A stretch of 64,000 bases of DNA from Luteibacter sp. SG786 (GCF_011759605.1 NZ_JAAOYX010000001.1:992001-1056000); one strand, 5' to 3'; positions 7,060 through 14,864 are shown, numbered from the stretch's first letter. Program-made: numbers and translations. Notes: generated from the sequence alone by a model not told the origin.

Positions 7060-7278
7060 ATGAAGCCATGGTCCGAACGAATCGCAGATTTGCAGAACGA
7101 CGGCTGGTCGCTCACCGCGCTTGCCTCAGCCATTGGCTGCTCGCCTCAAGCCCTGTCGGACATCAAGCAGGGAAGGTCGCAGGAGCCCAGGGGAATGGCA
7201 GCCGTGCGCCTGCACCACCTGCACCTTTCCGGCGCGAAGCCTCCGGTCGATCCAGTCCCCGCCGGGAAGGTGGCCTGA
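7060..7278 (+). CDS. Cro-like repressor
   Basis: 72 aa from the ATG at 7060. An HTH occupies residues about 12-40 (WSLTALASAIGCSPQALSDI). It is the first gene of the right operon, divergent from cI across a 73-bp operator region, which is the Cro position. YdaS-type Cro analogues have a similar size and layout. Confidence 0.8.
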   Translation: MKPWSERIADLQNDGWSLTALASAIGCSPQALSDIKQGRSQEPRGMAAVRLHHLHLSGAKPPVDPVPAGKVA

Positions 7279-7279
7279 C

Positions 7280-7378
7280 GTGCTCACCGATTTCCTCTGC
7301 CTACTGACGTTTGCCGCTCCGTCCATGTGGATGGTGTTCAAGGCGACGACCCCGAATCGAACTGAGAGGCGCCCATGA
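7280..7378 (+). CDS. possible 32-aa membrane peptide
   Basis: GTG at 7280 starts 2 nt after the Cro-like stop, and its TGA overlaps the next ATG (ATGA, 7375-7378). The translation MLTDFLCLLTFAAPSMWMVF is hydrophobic. The perfect fit between neighbours supports it, but there is no family evidence. Confidence 0.45.
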   Translation: MLTDFLCLLTFAAPSMWMVFKATTPNRTERRP

Positions 7379-7668
7379 GCCTGATCTTCTCCATCGCCGT
7401 GCTGGCGTTCGTGGCGTACGACTTCGTCCTGCTGTCGCGCATGCGCAAGGCGGTCAACGCCGCGCTGGAGGCGACCTCCGAACTGGAAGATCTATTGCGC
7501 GTGCGACCCACAAAAGCAGGCGAGATCGTCGTAGACCTCAAGATCGATGCGGCCCAGGCCTCCGAAATCCTCCGAGACCTGACGGAGCGGATCAGGTTGG
7601 ACCAGGAGGCGTCTTCCCAAGAAAAACCCGATTCGCCTCGTCCCGGACAGCCTCCATCTGCGCATTGA
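7375..7668 (+). CDS. phage membrane-anchored helical protein (97 aa)
   Basis: An N-terminal membrane segment (MSLIFSIAVLAFVAYDFVLL) is followed by a basic stop and a long charged helix, ending in a proline-rich tail. The family is unknown. Its 3' end overlaps the convergent minus-strand gene 7592-7888 by 77 nt. Confidence 0.6.
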   Translation: MSLIFSIAVLAFVAYDFVLLSRMRKAVNAALEATSELEDLLRVRPTKAGEIVVDLKIDAAQASEILRDLTERIRLDQEASSQEKPDSPRPGQPPSAH

Positions 7669-7888
7669 CCACCTCGAGCGCGCTTACGCGCGGCCCCTCG
7701 GGAAGTTCGCGTGCCTTGTCCAGATAGAGCGAATGCTCGTTGTCGATCAGTTGGTTCAACCGCTCCATGAATGCCATCCGGTCCGGCAGCTCGCGGATCA
7801 GCGCAGTAAGGATCAGTTCCACCGCGCGGAAACGCGCGTCCTTGGTGAATTCGGGCGTGTAGGTGACGTCGCCAGGGCTCTTTTCCAT
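7592..7888 (-). CDS. hypothetical helical phage protein on the opposite strand (98 aa)
   Basis: MEKSPGDVTYTPEFTKDARF then amphipathic helices. The composition looks protein-like rather than antisense shadow. It is the only minus-strand gene inside the right early operon, and a 15-bp inverted repeat (7889-7903/7935-7949) abuts its start. No family is recognised. Confidence 0.5.
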   Translation of the reverse strand: MEKSPGDVTYTPEFTKDARFRAVELILTALIRELPDRMAFMERLNQLIDNEHSLYLDKARELPEGPRVSALEVVNAQMEAVRDEANRVFLGKTPPGPT

Positions 7889-7949
7889 GGGTTCCCCTTC
7901 GTGTGTGGTTGGTGGTGTCGCAGCTCGATTCTGCCACGAAGGGAAACCC
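7889..7949. repeat. 15-bp inverted repeat between divergent early genes
   Basis: Arms GGGTTCCCCTTCGTG (7889-7903) and CACGAAGGGAAACCC (7935-7949) pair with one mismatch across a 31-nt spacer. CCTTTTCC follows on the plus strand. It could act as a weak tR1-like terminator or as an operator; the sequence does not decide. Confidence 0.5.
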
Positions 7950-8010
7950 GCCTTTTCCGTACGCCGTGATGTCCATGGCGTAAGTGTCGCAACCAGTGAG
8001 ATTCACCACC

Positions 8011-8613
8011 ATGACGAAGCGTTTTCACGAAACCCGAATCGAACTGGTTCGCCGGATTGCCCGCGAGGCACAGGCCGAACGGCAGCTGGTCGTCACAGCC
8101 TTCGCTGACACCTTCGTGACACTGGCGCACACGATGGCCGCCGCGGCGTTCGACGAGTCGAATCTGCGCCTGCCGCACCCGACCGATGGCAGCCAGTACG
8201 AGAAGGACAGGGCGCACAACCGCCAGATCGTGGACCGTTGGCTGCGCGGCAAGGTGGAGGAGTTCCCGGCAGAGTTCGAGGAACCCTGGGTGATGGCGTT
8301 GCCTGAGCCTGCTCGCGAGCGCGCGCTGCTGGCGCTGTTCGATCGCTACGACCGTCTGCCGGCGAAGAAGCTGGCGCCCGATCAGGGCCTTTCATCCTTC
8401 AGCGACATGCTGGCGCACGCCGCGCGCGTCACCGACGCCATGGCGCCGATCGTGGCCGACGGCAGGATTGACGAAGGCGACAGGCCGCACCTGAAGCCCG
8501 CGCTCGAGGCCGTGTCGCATCTCATGGCCAGTCTCGCTGGCATGCAGGCCCAGCTCGCCGCGGCGTTGCCGGACGAGGCGAGGAACGTCGTGCTGATGCG
8601 GAGCGCAGGCTGA
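8011..8613 (+). CDS. YdaT-like (CII-type) phage regulator, tentative
   Basis: 200 aa from the ATG at 8011. The central block (DRAHNRQIVDRWLRGKVEEF) followed by a predicted helix pair resembles the YdaT family, E. coli prophage proteins reported to act as CII-like DNA-binding regulators beside the Cro-like YdaS. The gene position, second regulator after cro, agrees. Assignment is by pattern memory, so the family is moderate confidence while the coding call is strong. Confidence 0.65.
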   Translation: MTKRFHETRIELVRRIAREAQAERQLVVTAFADTFVTLAHTMAAAAFDESNLRLPHPTDGSQYEKDRAHNRQIVDRWLRGKVEEFPAEFEEPWVMALPEPARERALLALFDRYDRLPAKKLAPDQGLSSFSDMLAHAARVTDAMAPIVADGRIDEGDRPHLKPALEAVSHLMASLAGMQAQLAAALPDEARNVVLMRSAG

Positions 8614-8690
8614 TGCGTCACACCCTGACGATTCGCGAACGCCTCGTGTGGCTGCGCACGCTACGCGCTCTGAAGGCCTTCGCCCCATGA
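8613..8690 (+). CDS. possible 25-aa basic peptide
   Basis: ATG at 8613 overlaps the YdaT-like stop (TGATG) and its TGA overlaps the next ATG (ATGA at 8687). The translation MRHTLTIRERLVWLRTLRAL is basic and helical. A perfect copy of the dispersed palindrome (8616-8630) covers codons 2-6. Confidence 0.4.
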   Translation: MRHTLTIRERLVWLRTLRALKAFAP

Positions 8691-8923
8691 ACCGCCTGTC
8701 GTCCCCTGCGTACCGCCAGGCCCTGCGCGACTTCGCGCACCTGGAAGCGCATGGGCCGACACCCGAGCAGCTCACCGCTGCCGAAATGCACCTCGCCTCG
8801 CTGGCGCCATCGCCGCCGCAGGGCTCGTTGTTCAACCCGCAGCACGCTAACTCGGGAGTAGCTGCCCGAGGACAGCCGGATCCGGCCGGTTGCGTGTCTG
8901 CACTTTCCCGGAACCCGGAGTGA
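8687..8923 (+). CDS. hypothetical phage protein (78 aa)
   Basis: Begins MNRLSSPAYRQALRDFAHLE; helical first half, proline- and glycine-rich second half. No family is known to me. Position between regulator and replication genes suggests an early accessory role. Confidence 0.55.
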   Translation: MNRLSSPAYRQALRDFAHLEAHGPTPEQLTAAEMHLASLAPSPPQGSLFNPQHANSGVAARGQPDPAGCVSALSRNPE

Positions 8924-8925
8924 CC

Positions 8926-9168
8926 ATGCACGACAAGTCTATCGACGACATTCTCGGTATCTCGCGCAAGTTCCACGACCTCATCGACCACGCGTCGATC
9001 TCTGAGGCGCAGGTGGCCCAGATTATCGGCGTGGGCGCCGCCGCACTCGTTGCCCTACGGCAAATCCTCGATCCGACCCCGGAGCAGGTAGCAAAGCTCC
9101 AGAGCGGCCTGGATGCCATCGTCCTCGAGAAGACGGGCAAGGCGCCGACACGAAGCGCGGTGCACTGA
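8926..9168 (+). CDS. hypothetical phage protein (80 aa)
   Basis: Begins MHDKSIDDILGISRKFHDLI. Predicted mostly helical, and the central IGVGAAALVALRQILDP could be a small hydrophobic core or amphipathic helix. It starts 2 nt after the previous stop and ends 1 nt before the replication gene. Not recognised. Confidence 0.6.
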   Translation: MHDKSIDDILGISRKFHDLIDHASISEAQVAQIIGVGAAALVALRQILDPTPEQVAKLQSGLDAIVLEKTGKAPTRSAVH

Positions 9169-9169
9169 C

Positions 9170-9964
9170 ATGGCGACCGAACACTGGTTCCGCTGGCACC
9201 ACGGCACGGTCACGGACCCGAAGTGGAAGACCGTGGCGTCACGCGCCGCACGAGCGCTGTCACGCAATGTCACGGTAGGTCACGTTGTGTCCATATGGGC
9301 CGCGATGATGGAGAACGCGTCACAGGCGCCGGTGCGCGGCGAACTGCTGAACTGGTCCGATGAGGACATCGGTGCGGCCCTCGACATCCCCGAAGACGAG
9401 GTCAAGGCGATCCGCATTGCCATGCAGGGGAAGACCCTGGAATGCGATCGCCTGACAGCCTGGAAACGTAGGCAGCCCAAGGCCGAGGACGCTACGGCGG
9501 CTGAACGGAAGCGTGCCCAGCGCGAGCGTGACCGACAGGCCGATGTCACGGCGCAACAGGTGGAGTCACGGCATGTCACGGAAGGTCACGACAGAGGAGA
9601 GGAGAGGAGAAAAGAAGAGAAAGAGCAGATGCCGCCAACTTCGTCGGCGGCTGCTCCCGTTCCTCCCGTCTCCGGCGACAGCAACCGCCCCGACAAGACA
9701 CCCAAGCGCAACGGCACCCGTCTCCCCGAGGACTGGCGACCGACGCCCGAACTGATCGCCGCCGCACGCGCCGAGCGCCCCGACATCGACCTCCGGCTGG
9801 AGACGGCGAAGTTCCGCGACCACTGGCATGCGAAGACGGGCAGGGACGCGACGAAGCTCGACTGGGACGCGACCTACCGGAACTGGATCCGCAACGCCCG
9901 TAGCCCGAACGGCTTCGCCCAGCGCGTTGACCCGCCTCGTCACCGCGAGGAACTGCGCCGATGA
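9170..9964 (+). CDS. phage replication initiator (lambda O-like position)
   Basis: 264 aa from ATEHWFRWHHG at 9170. The N-terminal 100 residues resemble a replisome-organiser winged helix of the kind found in phage O-like proteins. The middle is a charged linker rich in E, K and R, and the C-terminus (DWRPTPELIAAARAERPDID) is typical of phage proteins next to a helicase gene. Its stop overlaps the dnaB start. Iterons and a purine tract lie inside the gene (see the origin entry), as in lambda O. Confidence 0.75.
   Translation: MATEHWFRWHHGTVTDPKWKTVASRAARALSRNVTVGHVVSIWAAMMENASQAPVRGELLNWSDEDIGAALDIPEDEVKAIRIAMQGKTLECDRLTAWKRRQPKAEDATAAERKRAQRERDRQADVTAQQVESRHVTEGHDRGEERRKEEKEQMPPTSSAAAPVPPVSGDSNRPDKTPKRNGTRLPEDWRPTPELIAAARAERPDIDLRLETAKFRDHWHAKTGRDATKLDWDATYRNWIRNARSPNGFAQRVDPPRHREELRR
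9209..9630. other. candidate phage replication origin (iterons + purine tract)
   Basis: GTCACG occurs at 9209, 9238, 9259, 9269 and 9279, then at 9545, 9565, 9575 and 9585. Both clusters contain three units exactly 10 bp apart, one helical turn. That spacing is not a multiple of three, so it is not forced by the protein. Cluster two is followed at once by an almost all-purine strand (about 9591-9626). Phased iterons followed by a purine/A-rich unwinding tract inside the initiator gene is the lambda ori layout. Confidence 0.65.
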
Positions 9965-11274
9965 ACCTGCGCGTGCCACCGCACTCGATCGAGGCCGAGC
10001 AGAGCGTGCTAGGTGGGCTCATGCTCCGGCCGGACGGCATCGACGTCGTGTCCTCGCACCTCGAGGTCGAGGACTTCTACCGGGGCGATCACCGCCTCAT
10101 CTTCCGGGCCATGGTGGCGCTTTCTGCCCGCGGCACCCCGTGCGATGCGATCACCCTGGGCGACTGGTTCGCGAAGCACGACTTTGACCAGGTGCCGCCG
10201 GCTTACCTGATGCAGCTGGCCAACGACACGCCGAGCGCGGCGAACATCGTCGCCTACGCCCGTATCGTCCGTGAGAAGGCTATCCGCCGCCGCGTCATTG
10301 ACGCCGCCGTGGGCCTCGTCGAGGACGCCTACGGCGCCGAACGCGAGACTATGGACCTGCTCGACGGCGGTATCGGACAGCTGATGAGCATGCAGCACGT
10401 CAGCCAGAACACCGAATACACCCTTCGTCAAACCCTGACGATTGCGTACGAGGCAGCGATGGCCGCCAAGGCGCGGGGCGGCCGGATTCCCGGTATTCCC
10501 ACTGGCCTTACCGAACTGGACGACGTCCTCGGCGGCCTGCACAACTCCGACCTCATCGTGATCGGCGCCCGGCCCTCGGTGGGCAAGACGGCGCTGCTGC
10601 TGAACATCGCGCTGGGCGACGATGGCAGCGCTGGCCTGTTCTCCACGGAGCAGCCGGTCGTGCAGATCGGATCGCGCCTCCTGGCCATCAAGGGCGGCAT
10701 CAATGCCTCTCGCCTGCGCAATGGCTCCCACGACGACGAAGACCTGGGCCGCATGGCCAACGCCGTGGCGGACTTGATGGAACGCGAGCTGATGATCAGC
10801 GACGCGGCCGGTCTGACCATCGGTGAGCTGCAGCGTGTCGCCCGCCGCTGGAAGCACAAGTACGGCATCAGGCGCCTGCTGGTGGACTACCTGCAGCGCG
10901 TGAAGGGCAACGACCCGCGCGCCTCGCGCATCGATCAGGTGGGAGAGGTTGCCGTGGGCCTGAAGGACATCGCCCGGGAACTCGACATCCCTGTCATAGC
11001 GCTGGCGCAGGTGAACCGCGAGGTCGAGAAGCGCACCGACAAGCGCCCGAACATGGGCGACCTGGCGAACTCGAGCGAGATCGAGAAGGAAGCCGACCAG
11101 ATCCTGATGCTCTACCGGGACGAGGTCTACAACAAGGATTCGGCCGACAAAGGCCTGGCCGAGATCAGCGTGGAGAAGAACCGTCACGGCCCCACGGGAT
11201 TCATCCGCGCCGTCTGGCACGCCGAAACGATGCGCTTCCGCGACTTCTCGCACCACGGGGCTTATGACTATTGA
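9961..11274 (+). CDS. dnaB: replicative DNA helicase DnaB (phage-encoded)
   Basis: 437 aa. The N-terminal primase-interaction domain starts with IEAEQSVLGGLM, typical of DnaB. The RecA-type core begins near residue 180 with Walker A GARPSVGKT at about 201-209, DYLQRVKG (H2/Walker B region) and the ALAQVNREVEKR motif. It would load at the phage origin through the upstream initiator, replacing lambda P. ATG overlaps the initiator stop. A perfect palindrome copy lies at 10426-10440. Confidence 0.95.
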   Translation: MNLRVPPHSIEAEQSVLGGLMLRPDGIDVVSSHLEVEDFYRGDHRLIFRAMVALSARGTPCDAITLGDWFAKHDFDQVPPAYLMQLANDTPSAANIVAYARIVREKAIRRRVIDAAVGLVEDAYGAERETMDLLDGGIGQLMSMQHVSQNTEYTLRQTLTIAYEAAMAAKARGGRIPGIPTGLTELDDVLGGLHNSDLIVIGARPSVGKTALLLNIALGDDGSAGLFSTEQPVVQIGSRLLAIKGGINASRLRNGSHDDEDLGRMANAVADLMERELMISDAAGLTIGELQRVARRWKHKYGIRRLLVDYLQRVKGNDPRASRIDQVGEVAVGLKDIARELDIPVIALAQVNREVEKRTDKRPNMGDLANSSEIEKEADQILMLYRDEVYNKDSADKGLAEISVEKNRHGPTGFIRAVWHAETMRFRDFSHHGAYDY

Positions 11275-11644
11275 CCTACTCTCGCGGATCGAAGCTGATC
11301 GCGCAGCGGGGCGTGCAGCGCTGGAGAAGGAGCGCGCAGTCCTTCGGGCGAAGTTTCCATTCGTGGCCGAGATTGTCGCCGCGTTCCGCGAGGCCTCCGC
11401 GGCTGATCCGACGCCCCCGCGCCTCCTTCCGCGCCCGGTATATGCCGTCAACGACCAGGGCGAGAAGTGGGGCGGTGCGCCGCGTGTGGACGGTCTGCCG
11501 GTGGACGGCGACAAGCTGGCGCACCTCCCCGAATTCGAAGCGAGCTGGCGCCGGTTCTACGCGAAGCAGTCCGACGACCGGAAGACCTACAACGAGCGCA
11601 TGCAGCGCGCGATCCGGCCCCACATGAGAGGCAACGAGGAATGA
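11264..11644 (+). CDS. hypothetical phage protein (126 aa)
   Basis: Begins MTIDLLSRIEADRAAGRAAL, overlapping the dnaB end by 11 nt. Charged helical N-terminus, then a proline-rich centre. No family is recognised. Lies in the nin-like block between helicase and recombination nucleases. Confidence 0.6.
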   Translation: MTIDLLSRIEADRAAGRAALEKERAVLRAKFPFVAEIVAAFREASAADPTPPRLLPRPVYAVNDQGEKWGGAPRVDGLPVDGDKLAHLPEFEASWRRFYAKQSDDRKTYNERMQRAIRPHMRGNEE

Positions 11645-11982
11645 GACATACCAATCGCCTGAGCCGCAGCAAGGTGAGCGACCTGCGCGTGCACATCGGC
11701 AACTTCAACCACGTGGGCGGCGAATACCTGGTGAAGCGGGTGAAGGCCGCTATCAGCGACCACGGCCGCATAGCCCTGTTCGCCGGCGAGAACGGGGAGG
11801 TGGCCGCGTACTCCTGGCGCCACGTCGACTACGACCGGCACTGCCGCGTTCACGCGAAGGAACTTGTGGGCATCTACCAAGCCAAGCGCGAGGGCGAGCG
11901 GCTGACTGTCGCCGATCTGCAGGAGATCGAGCAGGACCTCGTCTGCCATATCGAGTCCCTGAGCGGGAGGAGAGCGGCATGA
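11641..11982 (+). CDS. hypothetical phage protein (113 aa)
   Basis: ATG at 11641 overlaps the previous stop (ATGA). Sequence MRHTNRLSRSKVSDLRVHIG continues as a mixed alpha/beta domain. I recognise no family. Its stop overlaps the start of the next small zinc protein. Confidence 0.6.
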   Translation: MRHTNRLSRSKVSDLRVHIGNFNHVGGEYLVKRVKAAISDHGRIALFAGENGEVAAYSWRHVDYDRHCRVHAKELVGIYQAKREGERLTVADLQEIEQDLVCHIESLSGRRAA

Positions 11983-12182
11983 AGCGAATCACGTTCGGAC
12001 CATTCGTCGTTCGCTGGACTTGCACGCGTTGCGGCGAACACGCACTTTCCGCATTCGTCGGCCATCATTGTTCGAACTGCGGCGTCGGTTTCTATACCGC
12101 TCGAACGGTACGGCGTCGCGTGTTTCTCAAGCGGGCCTGGTGGCGGCGACAGGAGATGTTCTGGCAGGTGGCCAGCCGATGA
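11979..12182 (+). CDS. small zinc-ribbon protein (67 aa)
   Basis: Two CxxC pairs, CTRCGE and CSNCGV, 17 residues apart, form a likely zinc ribbon, followed by a basic tail with RRRVFLKRAWWRR that may bind nucleic acid. Overlaps both neighbours by 4 nt (ATGA). Confidence 0.65.
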   Translation: MKRITFGPFVVRWTCTRCGEHALSAFVGHHCSNCGVGFYTARTVRRRVFLKRAWWRRQEMFWQVASR

Positions 12183-12718
12183 AGCGCACCCCTCTCATCC
12201 GGAAGACGCCGCTCCAGGCCCGCCGCGGCTTCGCTGCAACTGCGGTCATCCGCGAGGCGAAGAAGCGCGTAACGGTGGCCTTCGACGAGGCTGGAAAGGC
12301 CCAGACGGCATACCCCCGTAAGACCCTAACGGCCAAGCCGAAGCCCAGGCCCACGCAGGCGGAGCGGGAGCGCTGGGTGGCGGCGCGCGTTCGCGGGTGC
12401 GTGGCGTGCTACCTCAACGAGACGGAACGGTTCTGCTGCCGGGCAAGCTATGGCCAGGAATTGGAGATCCACCACCTGCTCAGTGGCGGTCGCCGGCGGG
12501 GCCACCGTTTCACGGTGTGCTTGTGTCACTACCACCATCAGGGCAAGCGGCTCGTCTTCGCGAACCTCGGGTACGAGGATCACGCCGTCGCCTATGGCCC
12601 GAGCTTCGGGTGTCAGCCCCGTCTCTTCCGCGAGGTGTACCGCGACGACGACGCCTTGCTGGGCCTCCAGGACTGGATGATCGCGAACCTGCCCGTGCGC
12701 TTTCCGGAGGCTGCATGA
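12179..12718 (+). CDS. Ref-type RecA-dependent nuclease
   Basis: 179 aa from MKRTPLIRKTPL. A basic N-terminal tail is followed by an HNH-like zinc fold: GCVACYLN, then EIHHLLSGGRRRGHR and LCHYHHQGK. This matches the P1 Ref family, nucleases that cut at RecA-made D-loops. The adjacent rusA and zinc-ribbon genes fit a recombination module. Palindrome copy 12317-12331 lies inside. Confidence 0.8.
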   Translation: MKRTPLIRKTPLQARRGFAATAVIREAKKRVTVAFDEAGKAQTAYPRKTLTAKPKPRPTQAERERWVAARVRGCVACYLNETERFCCRASYGQELEIHHLLSGGRRRGHRFTVCLCHYHHQGKRLVFANLGYEDHAVAYGPSFGCQPRLFREVYRDDDALLGLQDWMIANLPVRFPEAA

Positions 12719-13065
12719 AGCCTCTGGTAGTGGATATTGAAGACCTCAAACTGCTTGCGGGCCCGAACTCGCGAGGCCACTGGCGCAAGAAGGCCAGTCG
12801 CGTGAAGCGAGAACGAGAGGCGGCACACTGGACCCTGCTCGATGCCAAGCGTCCGCCGCTCCCGGTCGTGGTGAGGTTGGTGCGCATCGCGCCTCGTTCG
12901 CTCGATGACGACAACCTGCAGGGCGTCTTCAAAGCCATCCGGGACGGCGTGGCGGACGCCTACGGCATCGACGACAAGGACCGGAGCAGGATTCGGTTCG
13001 AGTACGACCAGGAGCGCGGCGCTCCCCACCAGTACGGCGTCCGGATCGAGGTGCGGCCGGCATGA
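12715..13065 (+). CDS. rusA: RusA-like Holliday junction resolvase
   Basis: 116 aa, the usual RusA size. The diagnostic acidic motif LDDDNLQGVFKAIRDG (residues about 62-77) with ADAYGIDDKD downstream provides the metal-binding aspartates. The N-terminal GPNSRGHWRKKASR resembles the family's N..W/R substrate region. ATG overlaps the Ref stop (ATGA). Confidence 0.88.
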   Translation: MKPLVVDIEDLKLLAGPNSRGHWRKKASRVKREREAAHWTLLDAKRPPLPVVVRLVRIAPRSLDDDNLQGVFKAIRDGVADAYGIDDKDRSRIRFEYDQERGAPHQYGVRIEVRPA

Positions 13066-13280
13066 CCATCCATTTGCCGACCCGGGCATCGTCAAGGCTT
13101 AACGCTGTGCGCGAGTCAATCAATGCGATAGGCGAAGTAGCCCAGGCGCACATCGAGATGGCTAAGGCATGCGAGCGCGCGGCGCGCGAACTGAATAGGG
13201 CCGCCGGCGACTTTCGCCGTGCAGCACGCCAAGAACGAAAGAACGGTGCCGCTGGCGCCGTGCACGACACGCGGAAGTAA
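13062..13280 (+). CDS. hypothetical helical phage protein (72 aa)
   Basis: Begins MTIHLPTRASSRLNAVRESI; a single amphipathic helical region with many A, E and R. No family recognised. ATG overlaps the rusA stop. Palindrome copy 13090-13104 is in codons about 10-15. Confidence 0.55.
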   Translation: MTIHLPTRASSRLNAVRESINAIGEVAQAHIEMAKACERAARELNRAAGDFRRAARQERKNGAAGAVHDTRK

Positions 13281-13293
13281 CCAGGGGAACCCC

Positions 13294-13956
13294 ATGCACA
13301 CCGGAAAGCGACTCGCCATGCTCAATCCAAAGAACTGCCGGTTCGACATCGGCTCGGGAGGCATCCCCGACATCGTGGCCACGGACGTAGCTGCCGCCCT
13401 CGGCATGGTCGATGCTGGCATTGGCCGCGAGATTCTCTGCCGCGTGTGGTGGCCAGATGGCGCGCGCCTGACGGCTACCCAGTTGCGCGACCTGGTTGAT
13501 GTGAAGATCCGCGACGAATGGGCAAGGCGCGAGGCAGCGATGCTCGATGGGCTTCTGGCGATCGCGGCCCGCGGCAGCAGGGGGCAGCGGACCTACGCCG
13601 ATGCTCACGCGGCACGCTGGCCGCGGATGGTTGTCCGTGAGCACGAGGTGCCCCAGCTTGCGCCGGGTTACGCGAAGGTGCGCGACGCGGTGATAGAGGA
13701 ACTGGCGAGCGCGGGCTTGTGCCAGGCATGCCATGGGCGCGGTCAGGTCGCTAACGACATGCGGGTGTACCGGACCTGCAAGGATTGCAGCGGGGAAGGG
13801 CACATGCGACTGAGCGAGCGAGGCCGTGCCGATCTATGTGGGCTCTCGTGGAAGACCTACCGCGAGGGCTGGGCAACCGTCTACGATTGGACCTTCCAGG
13901 CGTGCACCGATGACCTCCACAGGGCGGAGCGCCAGTTCCAAGGGGCTTTAGTATGA
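13294..13956 (+). CDS. Q-like late antiterminator (zinc-binding)
   Basis: 220 aa from MHTGKRLAML. The C-terminal half contains CQACHGRGQ and CKDCSGEGH, a DnaJ-type CxxCxGxG zinc finger as in phage 82-type Q proteins, followed by LSWKTYREGW. It is the last early gene before the lysis cassette, the Q position. It should allow transcription to pass the terminator at 14223-14247 into the late genes; this is inferred. Confidence 0.7.
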   Translation: MHTGKRLAMLNPKNCRFDIGSGGIPDIVATDVAAALGMVDAGIGREILCRVWWPDGARLTATQLRDLVDVKIRDEWARREAAMLDGLLAIAARGSRGQRTYADAHAARWPRMVVREHEVPQLAPGYAKVRDAVIEELASAGLCQACHGRGQVANDMRVYRTCKDCSGEGHMRLSERGRADLCGLSWKTYREGWATVYDWTFQACTDDLHRAERQFQGALV

Positions 13957-14174
13957 AGGCAAACGAGATCGTGGCGCCTGGGTACTACTGGTGCACGCAT
14001 GACTTAGAGCGTATTGCTGTAGATGACAGCCGTTTTCCAAGGGAGTGGCAGGTGGTTATGTTCGAAGACGGCATCCTCTGGCGCACGGGGACTGAGATAT
14101 CCACGCACGTGAGTGAAGCTCCAGAATACGTGGAATTCTTCGGGCCCTTAGAACCGCCTAACTTGGGTGGGTGA
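13953..14174 (+). CDS. hypothetical phage protein (73 aa)
   Basis: MKANEIVAPGYYWCTHDLER then a short beta-rich body (WQVVMFEDGILWRTG). Similar short proteins with GYYW motifs are common in phages, but I can assign no function. Overlaps the Q-like stop (ATGA). Its stop lies in the loop side of a perfect 8-bp hairpin (14164-14171/14177-14184). Confidence 0.6.
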   Translation: MKANEIVAPGYYWCTHDLERIAVDDSRFPREWQVVMFEDGILWRTGTEISTHVSEAPEYVEFFGPLEPPNLGG

Positions 14175-14222
14175 TGCCCACCCAAAAAATCAATACACTC
14201 GCGCCTAGTGATACAACCCACT

Positions 14223-14253
14223 GAAGCCCGGCCAAGCGCCGGGCTTCGTCGTT
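14223..14253 (+). terminator. terminator before lysis genes (tR'-like)
   Basis: Perfect 10-bp stem GAAGCCCGGC (14223-14232) and GCCGGGCTTC (14238-14247) with a 5-nt loop, followed by GTCGTTTTCG. It lies between the Q-like gene and the endolysin and would hold back late transcription until antitermination. Confidence 0.75.
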
Positions 14254-14327
14254 TTCGTCCCGCCGCGGGGACGACCGGCCGTCTCGTCGCCTCCCCTGGC
14301 GAGGCGGCCAACCTATTCGGAGAACCC

Positions 14328-14864
14328 ATGGAAGCCCAGACGCTGAGCAAGGTGGCGAATATCTCGCTGCCGCGCGCCAAGCTGTGGGCGGAACCTCTCT
14401 CCACTGCCATGCACCTGTACGACATCGAGTTCGACTGGCGCATGGCGATGTTCATTGCGCAGGTTGGGCATGAGTCGGCCGGCTTCTCACTCACCAGGGA
14501 AATCTGGGGCCCGACGAAGCAGCAGAAGGGCTACGAGGGGCGAGAAGACCTGGGTAACACCCAGCCTGGCGATGGCGAGCGGTTCAAAGGCCGCGGTCTG
14601 ATCATGATCACCGGCCGGGCCAACTACGCCGCCGCGTCGAAGGAATTCGGCGTGGACTTCGTCCACAGCCCGACGCTCTTGGAACGCGAGGACTACGCCG
14701 CCCTGACCGCCGGCTGGTGGTGGAAGAAGCACCGCTGCAACGAGATCGCCGACGAACGCGACTTCGTGGCCCTCACGCGCCGTATCAACGGCGGCCTGAC
14801 TGGCCTGGAAGACCGCACCCTGCGCTGGGAGCGCGCCAAGTTCGAGCTGGGTGTCAGAACGTGA
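14328..14864 (+). CDS. GH19 endolysin
   Basis: 178 aa from MEAQTLSKV. It is a chitinase-like GH19 lysozyme: AQVGHESAGFSLTRE carries the catalytic glutamate of the HES motif, and RFKGRGLIMITGRANY is the conserved substrate-cleft block. No signal peptide is seen, so it relies on the holin. First gene of the lysis cassette; its stop overlaps the holin GTG. Confidence 0.92.
   Translation: MEAQTLSKVANISLPRAKLWAEPLSTAMHLYDIEFDWRMAMFIAQVGHESAGFSLTREIWGPTKQQKGYEGREDLGNTQPGDGERFKGRGLIMITGRANYAAASKEFGVDFVHSPTLLEREDYAALTAGWWWKKHRCNEIADERDFVALTRRINGGLTGLEDRTLRWERAKFELGVRT

Noticed and set aside
10009-11514. 501-aa minus-strand frame antisense to dnaB
   Set aside because: Shadow of dnaB, no domain, opposite to the operon direction.
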